Shown: in pieces, positions 7,218 through 16,675 of the stretch
Position numbering within the stretch: position 1 is the first letter of the stretch
How the letters are laid out: the number at the start of each line of letters is the position of its first letter
Assembly: GCF_013778455.1 (NCBI RefSeq)
Contig: NZ_JACEHE010000020.1
Location: 89,708-153,707 of the forward strand
Direction: 5' to 3'
Origin: Streptomyces himalayensis subsp. himalayensis
Lineage (GTDB): Bacteria > Actinomycetota > Actinomycetes > Streptomycetales > Streptomycetaceae
Length of the DNA: 64,000 nucleotides
Position numbers and translations under genes: made by a program
The notes under the pieces: model-generated
The model's input: the letters and a program-made list of their open reading frames with translations, nothing else
Databases searched by the model: none
What the model was told of the DNA's origin: nothing

Positions 7218-9653
7218 ATGACTATGGGTGCATCTCACGCCACCAGCCGCAGTGGCCCCCACGATGGAGTCCCGGCGGAGAACCAGGCCCACATCCTGAT
7301 TGACCAGCGCGGCACGGTGGTCGGATGGAGCCCGGTGGCCGAGGGGCTGCTGGGCTACCCGGCGGATGCCATGCTGGGGCGCCCGGCATGGGACCTGCTG
7401 GCCGGTGTCGATCCCACCACGCACTCGCTCGCCGCCATCGACGACTTCGCCGTTCTCCTGCGACGCGAGGACGGCGCCTCCCTGCCCTGCCGAATGACCG
7501 TCCGTCCTGAGCGCGAAGGCGCGGCGGTCAGGTGCTGGGGGGTCACGCTCGCCCCTGCGGAACAGGGAAACCCGACGGCCGAACTCGACCAGGCCCTCCT
7601 GGAGACACTGTTCACCGTCTCTCCCGTAGGTCTGTTCCTCCTCGATCCCTGCCTGCGGCTCGTCCGGTTCAACCCCGCGGGCGAAGGCATGCAGGGCACC
7701 TCGGTCGCAGAAGCCGTCGGCAGGCGTCCCACGGAGGCGTGGCCGGGCTTCGCCGCGGAATCGGTGGAGCGCGTGATGCAACAGGTGCTGGCCACGGGGC
7801 AGCCGGTGATCGGCGTCGAAAAGCGGATGCGCCCCCCAGGAGATCCAAGTCATGAGCATGTCTATTCGGCTTCCGTCTTCCGCCTGGAGGACGTCCATGG
7901 TCGCCTCCTGGGCATCGCCGACGCCACTGTCGACGTCACCGACCGCCATCTGGCGCAGGAGCGGCTGAATGTGCTCGCGCAGGCCGGCACACGGATCGGG
8001 TCCACCCTCGACGTGCTGGACACCGTCCGGGGCCTGGCGGAGGTATCCGTGCCGGGGCTGGCCGACAGCATGGCCGTGGAAGTCCTGGAGCCGGTACTCG
8101 CGGGAGAGGACCTCGAACCCGGTCCCGTACACCGCGACACCGTGCTGCGTCGGGCGGTATGCCGGTCCCGGGACGACGCGGAACCCTGGACGGCCTGTGA
8201 CCAAGACGGCGCCCTGCCGCCGGTGGCCGCTGCCGAGGCCCTCACCGACCTTCAGCCGCGCATTGTCGATCCGCTGAGTCCTCCCGGACAGCGGGCGTTG
8301 CACAGCTTGCGGGCGCCCAGGGAAGACGTCCACTCGCTGATGCTCGTACCGCTGGTCGCCCAGTACCGAGCTCTGGGGCTCGCCACGTTCTGTCGCTGGG
8401 GGGAGCGGAGGCCTTTCGAACGTGACGATCTGACCCTGGCCGGAGAACTCGCCCTGCGCACCGCCGCGTGCCTGGACAACGCCCGCCGGTACCTGCGTGA
8501 GAGCAATTCCCTGGTCGCACTGCGGCACGCCCTGCGGCCGGGCGGACTCCCCACTCATCACGCCCTGGATGTGGCGCACGAATACGTGCACGCGGGCTCC
8601 GGCGGCGACTGGGTCGACGCCGTACCACTCTCCGGAGCCCGGGTGGCCCTCGTCGCAGGCCGGGTGCCCGGCCACGGGGTACAGACCGCCGCAGCCGCAG
8701 GGCGGATCCGCGCAGCCGTGCACACCCTGTCGGACCTGGACCTGGAACCGGATGAACTGCTCGCCCGGCTCGACGACCTGGTACGCCGCCTCAGCAACGG
8801 CCCCGGAACGGTGGACGACCAGCCATGGCCGGCACGGGACGCCGGGAGATCTGACAACGGAGACGAGGCCGGCGCGACGTGCCTCTACCTGATCTACGAT
8901 CCCGTGACCCGGCGCTGCTCGCTCTCCAGTGCCGGTCACCCCTGGCCCGTGGTCGTGCACCCGGACGGCACCGTGGCCCTCCTGGAGCATCCGCCCGGCG
9001 CCGCACTGTGCTGCGCCGGCGCTCCTTTCGGGAAGGCCGACGTCGACCTGCCCGAGAACTCGATGCTCGCGCTGTACACCCCAGGCCTCTTCCAGGAGCA
9101 GCCCGAAGATCGGAACCGCGAGCGCTTGGCCGACCTTCTCGCCGGGTTTTCCGGCTCCGTGCGCCAGGCATGCAGCATGCTGACCGAAGCACTGGTCCCG
9201 GCACGGCTCCGGGAAGACGTCGCCGTTCAGGTCGCCCGCACGCACACGCTGGGTCCGGCACGGGTCGTGTCGTGGGATCTGCCGAGCGATCCGGCCATGG
9301 TCTCCACGGCCCGGTCGCTCGTCACCCGGCAGCTCACATCGTGGGACATGAGCGAAGCGGCGTTCACCACCGAACTGATAGCCAGTGAGCTCGTCACCAA
9401 CGCCATCCGCTACGCCAAACCTCCTGTGCAGCTGCGACTCATCCGCAGCCATGTTCTGACATGCGAGGTGTCCGACGGCAGCAGCACCTCACCACGGTTG
9501 CGGCACGCCCGCACTACCGACGAGGGCGGCCGGGGGCTGCTCCTCGTCGCCCGGTGCTCCGAACGTTGGGGCACCCGCTACACCGAGGGCGGCAAGACCG
9601 TCTGGGTTGAGCAGAGCATTCCTGAGGGCCTGGAGTCACCTTCTCGGCCGTGA
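7218..9653 (+). CDS. PAS/PAS/GAF/SpoIIE-like/HATPase multidomain sensor, phosphatase centre altered
   Basis: Cytoplasmic 811-aa regulator of the Streptomyces RsbU-like class, which act on anti-anti-sigma factors. Domains in order: PAS about 20-110, second PAS about 125-230, GAF about 245-430, SpoIIE/PP2C-like about 445-660, anti-sigma-type HATPase about 680-800 (N box ELVTNAIRYA, then EGGRGLLLVA). The first acidic site GGDWVDA is present. The usual GDVxGHG reads GRVPGHG near residue 480, and LYTDGL reads LYTPGL near 619, so two metal-binding aspartates are missing. Phosphatase activity is therefore doubtful while the kinase-like domain looks intact. It stands alone. Confidence 0.9.
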   Translation: MTMGASHATSRSGPHDGVPAENQAHILIDQRGTVVGWSPVAEGLLGYPADAMLGRPAWDLLAGVDPTTHSLAAIDDFAVLLRREDGASLPCRMTVRPEREGAAVRCWGVTLAPAEQGNPTAELDQALLETLFTVSPVGLFLLDPCLRLVRFNPAGEGMQGTSVAEAVGRRPTEAWPGFAAESVERVMQQVLATGQPVIGVEKRMRPPGDPSHEHVYSASVFRLEDVHGRLLGIADATVDVTDRHLAQERLNVLAQAGTRIGSTLDVLDTVRGLAEVSVPGLADSMAVEVLEPVLAGEDLEPGPVHRDTVLRRAVCRSRDDAEPWTACDQDGALPPVAAAEALTDLQPRIVDPLSPPGQRALHSLRAPREDVHSLMLVPLVAQYRALGLATFCRWGERRPFERDDLTLAGELALRTAACLDNARRYLRESNSLVALRHALRPGGLPTHHALDVAHEYVHAGSGGDWVDAVPLSGARVALVAGRVPGHGVQTAAAAGRIRAAVHTLSDLDLEPDELLARLDDLVRRLSNGPGTVDDQPWPARDAGRSDNGDEAGATCLYLIYDPVTRRCSLSSAGHPWPVVVHPDGTVALLEHPPGAALCCAGAPFGKADVDLPENSMLALYTPGLFQEQPEDRNRERLADLLAGFSGSVRQACSMLTEALVPARLREDVAVQVARTHTLGPARVVSWDLPSDPAMVSTARSLVTRQLTSWDMSEAAFTTELIASELVTNAIRYAKPPVQLRLIRSHVLTCEVSDGSSTSPRLRHARTTDEGGRGLLLVARCSERWGTRYTEGGKTVWVEQSIPEGLESPSRP

Positions 9654-9742
9654 ACGACTCTGTTGGGAAAGGCGTGATTCGGGTGGGGCTGTGTCGTTCG
9701 TCTTGTTGATGGCTATGGTCGTTGGCAGGGTGGGGTGAGCGG

Positions 9743-9832
9743 GTGTCGCTGGAGTCGCGGTCGGATGATGGGGTGCCTGAGCTGACGGCTCGGGTGGTGC
9801 GGGCCTCGTTCCCCAAGGGGACACTCGCGACC
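9743..9832 (+). pseudogene. IS1182-family transposase, N-terminal scrap
   Basis: The first 29 or so codons from a GTG start read SLESRSDDGVPELTARVVR then ASFPKGTLA, the N-terminus common to Streptomyces IS1182-type transposases. Homology stops abruptly near 9832, just before the end of the convergent flavoenzyme gene. A piece of the adjoining part of such a transposase occurs at 37.7 kb. Confidence 0.7.
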
Positions 9833-9875
9833 CCGAACGCTCCCGGAGCGCCATGCGTCTCGGCATCGGTCCGGC

Positions 9876-11093
9876 TCAGAGCATCAGGCTCACTCGCTCG
9901 CTGCTGCCGAGGAGGGACTTGCCGTAGACCTCCAGGCCGACCGCCGGGACCAGGCCGGCGTGGCGCGCCGCGACGTTGGCGTCCCGCCAGATGCGCTGCA
10001 GGGGGCCGGCGTCGGCGAACGCGGCCGCGCCATGCACGTTCAGGAGGGTGCTGACTGCCTCCAGTACGTGCTGTGCGGCGAAACCGGCCCGGGCCCTGAC
10101 GTGCGCACGTGCGGCGTAGTCCAAGGGGCCGCCGGAGGAGGCGGCCTGATCCACCTCGTCCACGGCTCGGTAGGTGTGTAGGCGGGCCGTCTCCAGCTTC
10201 AGTGCTGCTTGTGCCAGCTGTATCTGGACGCCCACCGAATCTGCCTGCCGGCTGTGGACGGTGAACGACAACGGCTTCTCCGCGGCTGCGTCCACCGCCA
10301 CGCTCAGCGCCGCCTTCCCCAGTCCGAGCAGCGGTCCGACCAGGCACAGCAAGAGCATCGGCCCGAACGTCGAGGTGTACAGCGCCTCGTCCCGGGACGC
10401 GCGGGGGTAGACGCCCTCCGCGGCCGCGGGAACCGACAGCACACGGTGCTCAGGAACGAACACGTCCTGCCCGACCAGGGTGTTGCTGGCGGTCGCCTTC
10501 ATGCCCGCGGTGTGCCAGGTGTCCTCAACGGCCAGCTCGCAGGCGGGGATCAGGACGAGTGCCTGGTCCGCCACTGCTCCGCTGTCGTTCTTCAGCAGCG
10601 CACCGACCGCAGCCCAGGTGGCATACGGAGCCCCGGAGTTGTACGGCCACCTCCCGCTGACGCGCCAGCCGCCCGGCACCCGCTCTCCCATGCCCGTCGG
10701 CGCCGCCACACCGGTCACGCGGGCATCCGGATCGGCCCCGAAGACCTCTTCCTGGGCCTTGTCCGGGAAGAGGCACGCCAGCCAGTTGGTCACCGCAATG
10801 ATCATCCCGACCCAGGCCGCCGAGCCATCGCCCTCCCCGAGGGCCTCCGACACCTCGGTCAAGGTCCGAAGGTCGGTCTCATGGCCGCCGTACCGCTTGG
10901 GGGTCAGCAGCCGGAAGACGCCTGCCTCGGCCAGAGCTTCGACGACGTCCACCGGCAGGACGCGATCCGACTCGCCGCGCGCTGCCTGGTCCCGCAGCAG
11001 CGGCTGCAGAGCGACGGCCCGCGCCACGAGCTCGGCCCTGATCGCTTCCTCGGGCAGCGCACCGGTCTGCTCCTGGCGGCTGTTGCTGTTCAC
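9876..11093 (-). CDS. Acyl-CoA dehydrogenase-fold flavin-dependent monooxygenase (DszC/HpaB-like)
   Basis: Group D flavoprotein or acyl-CoA dehydrogenase relative, 405 aa. The sequence shows the N-terminal helical domain (LTPKRYGGHETDLRTLTEV, then GDGSAAWVGMI), a middle beta domain (GGWRVSGRWPYNSGA), and a C-terminal helical domain ending GLEVYGKSLLG. There is no clear catalytic glutamate for dehydrogenation, and the SGRWPYNSG pattern favours the DszC/hydroxylase branch, which needs a partner flavin reductase. The GTG start is preferred because AGAAGGAG lies just upstream, although the frame extends 35 codons further. It lies 141 bases downstream of the hydrolase, probably in one transcript. 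Confidence 0.85.
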   Translation of the reverse strand: MNSNSRQEQTGALPEEAIRAELVARAVALQPLLRDQAARGESDRVLPVDVVEALAEAGVFRLLTPKRYGGHETDLRTLTEVSEALGEGDGSAAWVGMIIAVTNWLACLFPDKAQEEVFGADPDARVTGVAAPTGMGERVPGGWRVSGRWPYNSGAPYATWAAVGALLKNDSGAVADQALVLIPACELAVEDTWHTAGMKATASNTLVGQDVFVPEHRVLSVPAAAEGVYPRASRDEALYTSTFGPMLLLCLVGPLLGLGKAALSVAVDAAAEKPLSFTVHSRQADSVGVQIQLAQAALKLETARLHTYRAVDEVDQAASSGGPLDYAARAHVRARAGFAAQHVLEAVSTLLNVHGAAAFADAGPLQRIWRDANVAARHAGLVPAVGLEVYGKSLLGSSERVSLML

Positions 11094-11234
11094 GATGTTC
11101 TCCTTCTGCACGGTTTGCAGGCAGGGCAGGACCGCCCCGCCCTGCATGCCTGTCCGCCGGCATGCAGGGTGCGGCCGCGGACGCTGCCGGTTGATCAACT
11201 GGGGTGAGTGCTCGGGTGAGGGTGCGGCCTGGGC

Positions 11235-11921
11235 TCAGGCGTCCGACTCGAGTGCGATCTTCGCCAGGAGGGCGGCGAGTTCCTCCGGCTTGGACATGAA
11301 CGGCGAGTGGCTGCTCTCGACCCGGTGGACCGCGCCGGACCTCGAGGCCAGCAACTGCTGGCTCTGCGCGGGCAGGGCCTGATCGTCCTCGCAGACGATG
11401 TACGTCGACGGGACGGTGTGCCACCCCGCCCCGGTCAGGACGTCGCTGAAGGACCTCGCGCTCTGCGGCACCAGCCGCTCGGCGGCCTCCTCGGCCTCGG
11501 ACCGAGGCACATCGCCGTAGAACAACGCGATGGGATCGTCCGGTACGGCCTCGAAATCGCCCCGCTTTGGTGAAACAGGCGCGCCGTAGAACCCGAGGAG
11601 ACTCTCACCGACGTCGAGCTGGAACGACGCCAGATAGACGATGCGCGAGACGTTCCCCGCCTCGGCAACGGCTTGGGTGACCGGTATGCCGCCGTATGAG
11701 TGTGCGACGACCACAACGGGGCCGTCGATGATCTCCAGCTCTCGGAGCACCGCCTGCGCGTCGTCCTGCATGCCGGTCCGCCCCCCGGCGCTCGGCAGGT
11801 CGATCGCCCGAGTCCGCCACCCGTCGGCGTGCAGCACCGACGTCAGCTTCTCCCAGCACCACGCGCCGTGCCATGCCCCGTGCACGAGGAGCAGAGTCGG
11901 ACGGGAAACCCCATCAGTCAC
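11235..11921 (-). CDS. Alpha/beta hydrolase (EstC/methylesterase-like)
   Basis: Cytoplasmic alpha/beta hydrolase of 228 aa. LLLVHGAWHGAWCWEKL gives the oxyanion region, AHSYGG the nucleophile serine near residue 94, CEDDQALP the acid, and VESSHSPFMSKPEEL the histidine, so the triad is complete. This short form without a lid resembles EstC and plant-type methylesterases. It precedes the flavin monooxygenase-like gene in the same direction; together they could modify one aromatic or ester substrate, which is inference. Confidence 0.88.
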   Translation of the reverse strand: MTDGVSRPTLLLVHGAWHGAWCWEKLTSVLHADGWRTRAIDLPSAGGRTGMQDDAQAVLRELEIIDGPVVVVAHSYGGIPVTQAVAEAGNVSRIVYLASFQLDVGESLLGFYGAPVSPKRGDFEAVPDDPIALFYGDVPRSEAEEAAERLVPQSARSFSDVLTGAGWHTVPSTYIVCEDDQALPAQSQQLLASRSGAVHRVESSHSPFMSKPEELAALLAKIALESDA

Positions 11922-12141
11922 GGAAAATCCACTTCAGATCGGTCAGAGCAGCCGGGCGCCCAGCGGCGCTCACAGAAGGACCCTAAAGGTGATCGGACAT
12001 GCTGTCCAACGCACTGCACAAAGGCGGGAGATAGCCGTACTGACCGCGGGATCTGCAGACCCGGGGATCTGCTGCGCGCACAGGCCGAAGCGGCCTGCCT
12101 CCGGAGCGGTCACCGGATGCGGGCCAGGTGGTCGGCGTCTG

Positions 12142-12885
12142 TCAGTCGCCCGGAGTCTTGCCGATCTTGTTCACGACGCCGACGTCCAGCAGCGCCACCT
12201 CATCGGATCCGAGGTAGTGGAGCGTCGTGCGGTCGAAGACCCACACGTCACGGTCGTCGCCGTCTGCGAAGGCAAGCCCGATACCGCGCCGACCGGCGGC
12301 GTCCTCGACCACAAAGACGCCGGGGATCCTGGCGGCGGCGCGGTAGAGGGCCGCGCCGATGGTCTCCAGCGCCGCCTCCTCTTGGGTCGGCTCCTGACCT
12401 TCGGTGTCGGCCCAGATCTTGCGGTAGGGCGCGGCCGGGTCGGTCGGCAGGGCCTGCAGTTCCCGGTAGGTCACGGCGTTCGGGTCGGCATCCAGACGCA
12501 TGGTCTTCGTTCCCCGGCCGGAGGGGCCGGACAGCACGGTGATCCGGGCGAGTCCGGCCCGCTTGCCGTCGACGGCCTGCCAGTCCGAGCGCCGGAAGAT
12601 GTCCCCGGCGTCCTCGGGCGCCGCGAGGGTGGCGATGCGGTTCAGCAGCCCCACGGCCTCCTGGTCGGTGACCGGGTCGCCGGGCCCAGTGTCCGTCCCG
12701 GCGGTGAGGACCGCAGCGCGGACGGCTGCGGAGGTGGCCGGCGGCACAGTGATCAGGGCCGCCCGGCGTCGCCGTCCGCTCTCGCGCGAGGCCACTCCGG
12801 CCCGCGCCATGAGCACATCCCGTCGCGGCGCTTGTAATGCTGAAGCCGGTGTCGTCGGCGCAGTCGATGTGTCAGCCGGATTCAA
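12142..12885 (-). CDS. CU044_5270-family-like protein, shortened
   Basis: 247 aa. The C-terminal half resembles the CU044_5270 family of actinobacteria (LPTDPAAPYRKIW, IPGVFVVEDAAGRRGIGLAF, VWVFDRTTLHYLG). The usual single transmembrane helix after the RRRR cluster is not recognisable and the central region is short, since family members are normally about 320-350 aa. This looks like an internally deleted member. The TTG start overlaps the 3' end of the LtrA-like gene by 14 bases; an internal ATG at 12810 is an alternative. Function of the family is unknown; some members accompany ECF sigma factors. Confidence 0.65.
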   Translation of the reverse strand: MNPADTSTAPTTPASALQAPRRDVLMARAGVASRESGRRRRAALITVPPATSAAVRAAVLTAGTDTGPGDPVTDQEAVGLLNRIATLAAPEDAGDIFRRSDWQAVDGKRAGLARITVLSGPSGRGTKTMRLDADPNAVTYRELQALPTDPAAPYRKIWADTEGQEPTQEEAALETIGAALYRAAARIPGVFVVEDAAGRRGIGLAFADGDDRDVWVFDRTTLHYLGSDEVALLDVGVVNKIGKTPGD

Positions 12886-14074
12886 CGTCCTCGAGCGGGC
12901 TCGGGTCCTTTGACGCCAGGCGGTGGTCCACGGTGGCGATGGCCGTCAGGACGACCACAACCATGGTCATACCGATCCAGCCGGCGATGGCCGCTGTTGC
13001 CCCCAGCGGCACCGCGCACACCGCCCCGACCAGGCGGTCGGCGATCCGTCCGCTTCCCAGCAAGCCTCGGTAGATCGCGTGACCCACGAGAAACACCGCT
13101 GTGCCGCAACCCAGCCACCACTGGTGTGCATGACCGCCGAAGTGGTGGATGGCGTCGCTGATCCCGGCCGCGACCAGGATGATGCCGATGATCATCACAA
13201 GGTGCGCGCCGGTGAACGCGTAGTAGGCGAGCATTTGGCGACGGTGCTCGGTGGCCTTCTCGAACTCGGCGTCAGCTCGCGCCTCGTCCCCGTCGAAGTA
13301 CACCCACCACAGCCCCGACGCCACGGCAATCCCCAACGCCACGCCGAGCGCCAAGGGGGCGTCCACCGCGTGGGGCTCCGCTCCTTGGGCGCCGATTCCG
13401 ATGGCAACCACCGACTCGCCCAGTACCACCAGCAGGAGCAGCGCATGCCGCTCGACGAAGTGATGCGGCTCAATGACGAAGCCGCGAATGTGACCCAGGA
13501 AGGGCGAAAGATAGAGGACCAGTACAGCTGTGGCCCAGCACACCCAGCCCCATGCTTCCGGCAGATGCGGGGCGACGAACACGAGGACGCCGGCAGCAGC
13601 GTTGAACGGCATGTTGCGACGGATGGCCTGCCGCGCCGACGGCGCATCGGCTGTCAGATAGACCACCCCGTGGATGGCAACGACGGCCAGATACGCCAAG
13701 GGGAAGGCCCACCCCTCAGGCGCGAAGGCGTAAGGCACATCCAGCCCCATGATGAAGAAGCCCGTCATCGCAAGCATCAGCAACAGGCGCACTTGCACCG
13801 CGTCAGGCCTCACCGCGTTGGTGAGCCATCCGAATCCGCTGAACATCCACCACACGATGACCATCGGGAACAGCCCCTTGAGGAGGCCTTCCCAACCAGG
13901 ATGGGTTTCCACCGCGTGGGTGACCTGAGTGACGACGAAGACGAACACCAAGTCGAAAAAGAGCTCGGTCGGCGTCACCCGGCCCCGCGTACTCTCCGAA
14001 ATCCACAGCCGTCTAGGAACGGGAGACGTCTCGTTCCGTACGGTTCTCCTCACGAGCGGTTCCCTTCCCCTCAT
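12872..14074 (-). CDS. Low-temperature-requirement A (LtrA)-like membrane protein
   Basis: Polytopic membrane protein, 400 aa, with about 12 hydrophobic segments. The LtrA signature is clear: TELFFDLVFVFVVTQVTHAVE near the N-terminus, PHHFVERHALLLLVVLGESVVAIG in the middle, and WWVYFDGDE later. The biochemical role is unknown; the name comes from a Listeria cold-growth mutant. The ATG at 14074 is chosen over a far upstream codon because the extra residues are basic and low-complexity; no strong ribosome site marks it. The stop overlaps the CU044-like start. Confidence 0.85.
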   Translation of the reverse strand: MRGREPLVRRTVRNETSPVPRRLWISESTRGRVTPTELFFDLVFVFVVTQVTHAVETHPGWEGLLKGLFPMVIVWWMFSGFGWLTNAVRPDAVQVRLLLMLAMTGFFIMGLDVPYAFAPEGWAFPLAYLAVVAIHGVVYLTADAPSARQAIRRNMPFNAAAGVLVFVAPHLPEAWGWVCWATAVLVLYLSPFLGHIRGFVIEPHHFVERHALLLLVVLGESVVAIGIGAQGAEPHAVDAPLALGVALGIAVASGLWWVYFDGDEARADAEFEKATEHRRQMLAYYAFTGAHLVMIIGIILVAAGISDAIHHFGGHAHQWWLGCGTAVFLVGHAIYRGLLGSGRIADRLVGAVCAVPLGATAAIAGWIGMTMVVVVLTAIATVDHRLASKDPSPLEDVESG

Positions 14075-14699
14075 CGGCACGAGCGGACAGCCGTCCGCCC
14101 GAGGCACCCGGCGGTGGATCCTACTGGCTGCCGAGATCGAACCCCGCACCGCACCGTTCCTGACCTTCACTTTCTCCCGATCCAGAAGCCTCTGGAGGCC
14201 TCGGGGCCGGTTGCTCGGTATGCAATCTGGTACCGGCACATTTCCCCGTCATGCTCGCGCATGTTTCGTCGCCCCTGTGGGGCGACGCCGGGGCGTCCGG
14301 CGATCGGGAGGCCGGGGACCTAGCGAACGCGACTGAGTGCCCGCGCGCAGCCCGCAATGTGTACGTAGCGCGAGGCATCTGAGCCGACATCCCCAGTCCG
14401 CCTGGCCGGGAGCATCTGAAGCGGTCAGCTCACCCGGCCCCCGTGACACCCGCGGGCGCGATCCCGGAAACGAAACTGATGCATGGGCGAACTGCGCCTG
14501 CCCCGTCCTGGTCACCATACCTACGGGAACTGCTCGCAGCCCTTTCCAGCATGGTCGGATGACGGATTACACCACATGTCCGGCATGGCGAAACATTGGC
14601 GTCAGAAAGAAACGCCGACCGATTGGCCGGACCACAAGGCGGTTACCGGAATCGCGAACCGGCCGGCAAAGACGCCACCATGCAAGGAGTGTCGTCCCC
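14075..14699. other. Region without a recognisable gene
   Basis: Open frames here show no family features. The segment separates LtrA from an HbpS-like pseudogene reading the other way and carries an AAGGAG ribosome site at its right end. It is not similar to the promoter region of the other HbpS cassettes. Confidence 0.45.
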
Positions 14700-14980
14700 A
14701 TGCCTGACATTTCGACCGGAGAGAACCAGCGGGTTCTCTCGGCCGGTATGCGGAGCGCAGCGGAAATGGCGCTTCCCGTGAATATCGCGGTGTTCGACAC
14801 CGGAGCGAATCTCAAGGCTTTCGTCCGTATCGACGGTGCCCTGCTCGGCCTGGCGGCAAGCCGATTCACAACGCCGAGGGCGTGGCCGTCGGGGCCGTGG
14901 GCGTGTCAGGGGGATCCGTGACCCAGGATGCCGAGATCGCCCAGGCGGCGGCCGCTGTCCTTGCTCCTGCGCCGGCCTGA
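14700..14980 (+). pseudogene. HbpS/GlcG-like heme-binding protein, internally deleted
   Basis: The first 50 codons read as an HbpS/GlcG (DUF336) N-terminus: ALPVNIAVFDTGANLKAF, then VRIDGALLG. The frame then breaks near 14850. Homology resumes one frame over as GKPIHNAEGVAVGAVGVSGG and continues to a TGA at 14978. About 35 central residues are missing, including the part that in HbpS contributes to the octamer core. The intact homologue in this window is at 29.9 kb. The ribosome site AAGGAG is retained. Confidence 0.75.
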
Positions 14981-15361
14981 GTTCCTGCCCGGCCGGGACG
15001 TGCCTTGAACCGGTCGCACCGATAGGCGTCTGGCTGAGCCCCTGCCGGGTGCCGGTCTTCGCGCCCCAGCGGAAGCTGCACAAGCTCCCACAGCATTTCG
15101 GGCGCGAGAAAGAAAAATCAAAACAACAAATGCAACACCGAGTAAAGAGGAGTGCATCGCTGCGTCGGGCGGGGCCGGGCCCGAAGGGCCTCGCCAGCAG
15201 ACAGTGTTACCGCGACGACGACGCTTCCCGCCTTCCCTGAGCGGCGAGCAGGACACGGCAACCGGGGCCGATCTGGTCGACACCCGCCTGCGGGAGGAAG
15301 AGGAAGCCGAAGGCGCCCTCCGATCCTGGTCAAAGGCACGGTAGGCGCCCTCCGGCCTTGG
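14981..15361. other. Region without a recognisable gene
   Basis: Contains an unusually A-rich stretch for this genome around 15108-15145, followed by ordinary high-GC sequence. No coding signal or clear terminator was found. Confidence 0.4.
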
Positions 15362-16000
15362 CTAGCCGGCAGCCGCTTCGTGGGAGCGGCGGTACACGCC
15401 GTACCAGTAACCGTTTGCCAGCTCGCGTGCGAGCGCGGCGTCGTCCCCGTCGCTGCCGGACACCTGCTGGGCGATGACCTGACCGCCTCCCTGGACGATG
15501 ACCCTGGCGGCGAGCTCGGGGTCGATGTCCGCGGGTGTCCGGCCGGCCTGTTGCTCCTCCTTCAGCACTGTCACTACGTGGTCAACGAAACGGTCCTGAT
15601 CCGCCGTCCATGCTTCACGGACCGCCGGGTCGTAGGCGGCCACTTCGTTGATCGCCGAAAGCAGCGCGGCGTGCTTGCGGTAATGCCGCAGGATGAGCTC
15701 GTAGGTACGGGCCAGGCCGTCCAGTCCGCCGCCCGGACCGCAGGGCCGCCAGGAAGAGGCGATCGCATGACTCTCTGTCTTGAGCGAGCCGCTCAGCCGA
15801 AGCAGGACATCCACCTTGTCGCGGAAGTACAGATAGAACGTGGAACGCGAGATGCCCGCCGCGTGGGCGATCTGCTCCACGCTCAGCTCGGTGTAGGTCA
15901 CACCACCGCTCAGCAGCTCCTCGATCACGGACAGGATCCGCCTTTCGAGTGCGGACCGTCGGTCAGCCGCGCTGGAGCGTCGTCGAGTGGTGGAAGCCAT
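15362..16000 (-). CDS. TetR-family transcriptional regulator
   Basis: 212-aa repressor. The N-terminal helix-turn-helix is at about residues 20-65 (LSVEQIAHAAGISRSTFYLYFRDKVDVLL), followed by an all-helical ligand domain. The start chosen is the ATG before ASTTRRRSSAADRR; the frame continues upstream but without similarity. It is divergent from the molybdenum hydroxylase operon across 675 bases, so it may control that operon, but the distance leaves this open. Confidence 0.88.
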   Translation of the reverse strand: MASTTRRRSSAADRRSALERRILSVIEELLSGGVTYTELSVEQIAHAAGISRSTFYLYFRDKVDVLLRLSGSLKTESHAIASSWRPCGPGGGLDGLARTYELILRHYRKHAALLSAINEVAAYDPAVREAWTADQDRFVDHVVTVLKEEQQAGRTPADIDPELAARVIVQGGGQVIAQQVSGSDGDDAALARELANGYWYGVYRRSHEAAAG

Positions 16001-16675
16001 GGGGATCATTCTAAGGAACCGGCGGCACGTCGAAGGGCCCGGATCCGTGCACGGCACCGGTCCGGCAGGACTGCGTATGTGGCACGACGCGAACAAGCCG
16101 CACGGCGCGCCAGCCCGGTGCCGGTGCTCGGTCCGAAGATGATGGTGCGGTGGAATGCGTACGGCATGCATGACAGAAGTCCTGCTGCCTGTACACACGC
16201 GCATCCGTAGCACCCCTGGCGGGATGTCCCTGATATGTGGCACAGCACCGCTGAATCAGCCGACCCTGGTACGTACGGTCGCTGGTCAGCGCGCTAGGAT
16301 CGATGTGCTGCTAGCGGCAAGATCCGGACATATGGTGGAAACTGAATCCACGTACATGCCCTTGTCCAGCACAGTGGAGTAGGCCGTGACCGGGGCGGCG
16401 TCGGCGAACCGCTCGTTGAGCCGACTTCCAGCAATTCCACGACCTCGGGCCATCGCCGACCGGCGTTGGATTTGCCCGTGCGCCGAGCGAGGGAATGGCG
16501 AAAAAGGCCCTCACGCGCAATAGGGCACAGCAACCATTTCTGCTCAGCGACATACTTACACAGTACGAGTGGCGGATTACAACCACTTCTGAGACGCAAC
16601 CTCTGACCGCAGGGCCGGAAAAAAAGTGGCCTTGCCCGGAGGAATTCCCTCCGGCTGAATCAGAATTGAGGCGCC
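16001..16675. other. Long intergenic region upstream of the molybdenum hydroxylase operon
   Basis: No gene is supported. The right end is AT-richer than its surroundings around 16500-16600 and is the likely promoter and leader of the operon. A near-perfect palindrome lies at 16636-16654. Confidence 0.45.
16636..16654. promoter_or_regulatory. Palindrome 22 bases before the iron-sulfur subunit
   Basis: CCGGAGGAATTCCCTCCGG is an almost perfect inverted repeat in the leader of the operon. It could be the operator of the divergent TetR protein, or an RNA hairpin near the ribosome site. The sequence does not discriminate. Confidence 0.5.

Noticed and set aside
6739..7218. Open frame of 159 codons between azoR and the sensor
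   Set aside because: It starts inside the terminator hairpin, lacks a ribosome site and has irregular third positions.
7122..9452. 776-codon open frame on the minus strand opposite the sensor gene
   Set aside because: Shadow of the PAS/GAF/SpoIIE gene; the composition is typical antisense (Gly/Arg/Val/Gln rich) and there is no ribosome site.
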